From positions 1 through 64,000 of the forward strand of contig CAZWHQ010000016.1 in the NCBI GenBank assembly GCA_964633715.1: 64,000 nucleotides of DNA, read 5' to 3'. This DNA is from JAUWVG01 sp964633715 (GTDB lineage: Bacteria; Acidobacteriota; Aminicenantia; Aminicenantales; Aminicenantaceae). Within the stretch, counting starts at the first letter, position 1; each line of letters begins with the position of its first letter. Below the pieces are notes generated by a model that saw only the letters and a list, made by a program, of their open reading frames with translations, was not told the DNA's origin and did not search any database. Position numbers and translations under genes: made by a program. Shown here piece after piece: positions 61,298-64,000 of this stretch.

Positions 61298-62479
61298 TTA
61301 AAGTTTTTCGATGACCGCGTCGGTCATTTCGTGTGTTGTGGCGGCTCCTTTTGCGAGTACATCAGGGTCTCCAACCAGCTTCATCATATCATAACACATG
61401 ACTTTTCCTTCGGCGATAACGGCCCCGATGGCTTTGCGGATTCTACGAGATTTTTCGATTTCATCTAAATGCTCCAACATTAGACAGGCACTGAGAAGCA
61501 TGGCGATGGGGTTGACAATTGAAGGATCGAGGTGTTCGTATTTTGGAGCAGAGCCGTGTGTGGGTTCAAAAACGGCACAGGTTTCTCCGATATTGGCGCT
61601 GTTTGCAAAGCCCAATCCACCGACAAGGCCGGCGAAAGCATCACTGACAATATCGCCAAACATGTTCCCTGATACAATCACTCCATAATCCTCAGGATTT
61701 TTGTTCAGCCACATCATCTGGGCGTCAATATTTGTCTCCCAAAGGGCGATCCCTGGGAAATTTGGAGCGATTTTTTGTGCTTCTTCCCTCATCATTCCCG
61801 ATGTCTCCCGGATCACATTGGGTTTTTCACAGATCGTGACACTTTTGTAGTCGAATTTTTTGGCATATTTGAAGGCCTCAAGGATTATGCGGCGGCAGGC
61901 CTTGCGGCTGAAGATACGTGTCGAGATGGCAAGATCTTCGCTTGGCACATCCGTAAATGCCTCCATTTTTTTATGTGTCTCCAAAGCGGCCCGCACATTA
62001 TCTGGTGGATTTGTCCATTCGACACCGCTGTAAAGTCCCTCAGTATTCTGGCGAAAGATAACGACATCGATATTTGGCTCGAAAACACCACCGTTCTTCC
62101 TGCGGATATAGTTGAGAGGATTTCCCTTGAATGATTTACAGGGCCGTATACAAAGATCCAGGTTAAAATGTTGGCGGAGCCCAACAATTGGGCTGTAATA
62201 GACAAATCCTTTTCCTTGGAGTTCCGGGGCGAGTTCTTTAAGGGCTTGATCTTTGGGTTTGGACGTAATGGCACCAAAAAGGCCGATGCGGTGCTCTGTA
62301 AGAAGATCGATTGTCCGTTGGGGAAGGGGATTGCCTTCAGTGCACCAAAATTCCCAGCCGATGTCCGCTGGGACATAGTTGGCTTGATAACCTACACTGT
62401 CGAGGACTTTGAGGGCTGCAGGGAGGACAACTTTTCCAATTCCGTCTCCAGGCATGGTCACAATAGTCGGTCGACTCAT
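61298..62479 (-). CDS. Isocitrate dehydrogenase-like enzyme
   Basis: 393 aa of the IDH/IPMDH family. 'TMPGDGIGKVVLPAALKVLD' start; substrate loop 'YYSPIVGLRQHFNLDLCIRP' (the Ser is kept, the usual Asn of 'SLNVALR' is Ile); 'IFRQNTEGLYSGVEW'; cofactor loop 'HGSAPKYEHLDP'. Lys-Tyr there corresponds to the NADP-selecting pair of E. coli IDH; the NAD type has Asp-Ile. A Tyr followed by Lys in 'VMCYDMMKLVG' is in the matching second NADP region. TTGGAGGA before the ATG. First gene of the operon; either oxidative or reductive isocitrate turnover would fit. Related 2-oxo-diacid dehydrogenases are possible. Confidence 0.88.
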   Translation of the reverse strand: MSRPTIVTMPGDGIGKVVLPAALKVLDSVGYQANYVPADIGWEFWCTEGNPLPQRTIDLLTEHRIGLFGAITSKPKDQALKELAPELQGKGFVYYSPIVGLRQHFNLDLCIRPCKSFKGNPLNYIRRKNGGVFEPNIDVVIFRQNTEGLYSGVEWTNPPDNVRAALETHKKMEAFTDVPSEDLAISTRIFSRKACRRIILEAFKYAKKFDYKSVTICEKPNVIRETSGMMREEAQKIAPNFPGIALWETNIDAQMMWLNKNPEDYGVIVSGNMFGDIVSDAFAGLVGGLGFANSANIGETCAVFEPTHGSAPKYEHLDPSIVNPIAMLLSACLMLEHLDEIEKSRRIRKAIGAVIAEGKVMCYDMMKLVGDPDVLAKGAATTHEMTDAVIEKL

Positions 62480-62565
62480 TATTCCTCCAAGATTTAGAAC
62501 AGAAAGAGCTTTAAATTTATGTAGACATTGCTAATATTATCACATGGGGCCTGGCTTTCCAAATC

Positions 62566-62593
62566 TTGACTTTTGGGGAGGAATGCTGATACT
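62566..62593 (+). promoter_or_regulatory. Promoter of the 2-hydroxyacyl-CoA dehydratase-like gene, with leader hairpin
   Basis: TTGACT (62566-62571) and GATACT (62588-62593) are 16 bases apart. Downstream in the leader, AAGGGA (62618-62623) pairs with TCCCTT (62631-62636) directly before the ribosome site ATAAGGAG, so it could modulate translation. The divergent IDH operon must have its own promoter in this 170-bp gap; none is clear. Confidence 0.4.
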
Positions 62594-62649
62594 TTGATAA
62601 TTTCTCGAAGGAAAAAAAAGGGAGTCTTTTTCCCTTATAAGGAGACCAC

Positions 62650-63894
62650 ATGGGAGAAGAAAGAAAATCTTTGATAAAAAAAATTCAATCCACTGGTTTT
62701 ATGAGAAAAGTTATGGCTGACTACTTCTATTCTCTGGATAAAGCGTCAAAAGACGAAGCCTCCAAAGTGGCCTGGTGCACCAGTGTCGGTCCTGCCGAAC
62801 TTCTGCTCAGCTTTGATTTTGCAGTTCACTACCCCGAAAATCATGGAGCTGTCCTTGGAACAACACGTAAATCTGCCGACTACATCCCCGTGGCTAACGC
62901 CATAGGTTATTCGCCGGATATCTGTTCCTATCTGACCAGTGATGTCGGGGCCTTTCTTAAAAAAGAAACCCCTCTCTCCCGGGGATATGAGGGAATCACA
63001 GGTGTTCCCAAGCCTGCTGTTCTTGTCTATAACACCAACCAATGCCGCGATGTCCAGGATTGGTTCATGTGGTATTCTCGAGAACTCAATGTGCCGGCAA
63101 TAGGTATTACATCCTATCGCAACCTTGGAGAGATCAAAAAGGAACACCTTGATGGCATCGTCCATCAGATTAAAGGACTGATCCCCCAGCTGGAAAAGAT
63201 CTCTGGGAAAAAGTTTGATATCGATAAGTTCAAACACATAATGGATCTCTCCAAAAAGTGCACGGCTCTATGGAAAAAAGTGTTGATGACCAATGAGGCT
63301 GTTCCGGCCCCGTTGAGTTTTTTCGACGCCACAATTCACATGGGGCCTGCTGTAGTTCTGCGTGGATCACAACCGGCCATCGATTACTACGAAGTTCTCC
63401 TTAAAGAACTCCAAGAAAGAGCGGCCAACAAAGATGGTGCTGTAGAAGAAGAGACTTTCCGGATATACTGGGAAGGCATGCCCATTTGGGGGAAATTGAG
63501 ATCGATGGCGGAATTTTTTATCGAACTCAAAACGGCGGTCATTGCGTCGACATACTGTAACAGCTGGATCTTTGACGATTTTGATCCCGAAGATCCATTT
63601 TTGAGTATGGCCCGTGCGTACACACAGATCTTTATTGTTCGGGATGAAAGCTACAAAGAGCAGTACATTAAAGATATGGTCGATCGCTATAAAATAAACG
63701 GCATCCTTTTCCATGATGCCAAAACCTGTCCCAATAATTCCAACAACCGTTATGGAATGCCCGAGCGGTTGGAAAAATCACTCGGGATTCCAACATTGAC
63801 GATCAATGGAGACCTCAATGATCTGAGGTGCTATTCGGAAGAGCAGTCCAAAACCAATATCGAAGCATTTATAGAGCAGCTTGAAGCGAGATAG
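62650..63894 (+). CDS. 2-hydroxyacyl-CoA dehydratase / benzoyl-CoA reductase family subunit (HgdB/BcrC-like)
   Basis: 414 aa. Family signs: 'VAWCTSVGPAELLLSFDFAV', 'VLVYNTNQCRDVQDWFMWYS', 'IYWEGMPIWGKLR' and the late 'NGILFHDAKTCPNNSNNRYG'. Cys at about residues 46, 122 and 350 are candidates for the cluster that these two-subunit enzymes share. The Trp-rich 'IYWEGMPIW' is a hallmark of the family. Such proteins dehydrate 2-hydroxyacyl-CoAs (glutamate or lactate fermentation) or reduce benzoyl-CoA; both need an ATP-dependent activator. Such an activator may start at 63975. Divergent from the citrate-lyase-like operon. Confidence 0.9.
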   Translation: MGEERKSLIKKIQSTGFMRKVMADYFYSLDKASKDEASKVAWCTSVGPAELLLSFDFAVHYPENHGAVLGTTRKSADYIPVANAIGYSPDICSYLTSDVGAFLKKETPLSRGYEGITGVPKPAVLVYNTNQCRDVQDWFMWYSRELNVPAIGITSYRNLGEIKKEHLDGIVHQIKGLIPQLEKISGKKFDIDKFKHIMDLSKKCTALWKKVLMTNEAVPAPLSFFDATIHMGPAVVLRGSQPAIDYYEVLLKELQERAANKDGAVEEETFRIYWEGMPIWGKLRSMAEFFIELKTAVIASTYCNSWIFDDFDPEDPFLSMARAYTQIFIVRDESYKEQYIKDMVDRYKINGILFHDAKTCPNNSNNRYGMPERLEKSLGIPTLTINGDLNDLRCYSEEQSKTNIEAFIEQLEAR

Positions 63895-63974
63895 AATGAA
63901 TCTTGGTTGTGAAGTGTCGATTGGGGATAACATTGAGGGGATGATTTGTTGATAAAAAGAATTTAACACAAAAA

Positions 63975-64000
63975 ATGGGCAAACTGTTTGCGGGAATTGA
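63975..64000 (+). CDS. Start of probable BcrA/BadF/HgdC-type ATPase activator (truncated by window)
   Basis: Only eight codons plus two bases are visible, reading MGKLFAGI and then Asp or Glu. This is the opening of many ASKHA-fold activators ('GID.GS'), and the position 80 bases after a dehydratase subunit suits one. Evidence is thin; no good ribosome site precedes the ATG. Confidence 0.35.

Noticed and set aside
1..64000. CRISPR array, tRNA, rRNA, prophage or integrase
   Set aside because: No regular repeats with spacers, no cloverleaf or CCA-ending fold in the gaps, and no phage-type gene was seen on either strand.

Overview
The window reads as chromosomal DNA of an anaerobic, heterotrophic, Gram-negative bacterium. 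The best guess at lineage is Candidatus Aminicenantes or a related Acidobacteriota group. That is an inference from gene content: two GWxTD-domain lipoprotein-like secreted proteins beside a carboxypeptidase-regulatory/TPR protein, a large sortilin/BNR repeat secreted protein, a TonB-type receptor with an N-terminal carboxypeptidase-regulatory domain, TPR-fused alkaline-phosphatase-superfamily proteins, and an oxygen-sensitive radical-SAM sulfatase maturase. I saw no rRNA, tRNA, CRISPR array or prophage. Base and codon usage look even across the window apart from a few short repeats.

Layout. 1-5.4 kb: a repeat at the left edge, a flavin-binding PNPOx-like gene coupled to a sugar-isomerase-like gene, a large VPS10/BNR secreted protein, a cystathionine-lyase pseudogene with an internal deletion, and a 172-bp element bounded by 30-bp perfect inverted repeats. 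5.4-8.8 kb: an ABC-F ATPase and a MATE-like membrane protein. 8.8-14.3 kb (minus strand): a phospho-signalling operon of FHA membrane protein, PP2C phosphatase, VWA membrane protein and Ser/Thr kinase with TPRs. 14.4-34.2 kb: a glycan/sugar-acid catabolic region with a Cys-type sulfatase, its maturase (with a SEC-C tail), two flavoproteins, an SDR, a KDPG aldolase-KDG kinase fusion, a GH38 mannosidase, a Gfo/Idh/MocA dehydrogenase, a UroD-like protein, a ROK kinase, an APC permease, an amidohydrolase and a 780-aa unrecognised glycosidase-like protein.

34.3-41.1 kb: a TPR/beta-domain membrane protein, a DUF5683-like protein, a DsrE-like protein with a TusA-like relic behind it, then a thiolase / 3-hydroxyacyl-CoA dehydrogenase / acyl-CoA dehydrogenase / enoyl-CoA hydratase operon. 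The acyl-CoA dehydrogenase looks glutaryl-CoA-dehydrogenase-like, so the four enzymes could take glutaryl-CoA or butyryl-CoA to acetyl-CoA. 41.1-46.7 kb (minus): an AlkZ-like winged-helix protein, a zinc alcohol dehydrogenase, a crotonase resembling cyclohexadienoyl-CoA hydratase, and a sulfatase-fold protein whose nucleophile position is Thr. 46.8-54.3 kb: the TonB-type receptor and, divergently, the GWxTD/TPR/GWxTD operon.

54.3-62.5 kb (minus) is the most unusual part. One tightly packed operon encodes an isocitrate-dehydrogenase-like enzyme, an HD-domain protein, a fused large+small aconitase-family dehydratase, a CitD-CitE fusion, CitF, and a second, split aconitase-family dehydratase. 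Together these could carry 2-oxoglutarate, isocitrate, aconitate, citrate and oxaloacetate + acetate in the reductive/cleaving direction, or a parallel 2-hydroxyacid route such as mesaconate/citramalate. Divergent from it, 62.6-64 kb holds a 2-hydroxyacyl-CoA dehydratase/benzoyl-CoA reductase family subunit and the first codons of what may be its ATPase activator. With the dienoyl-CoA-hydratase-like crotonase and the glutaryl-CoA-like beta-oxidation operon, these hint at anaerobic amino-acid or aromatic-acid degradation. All functional links are inferred from sequence and neighbourhood.
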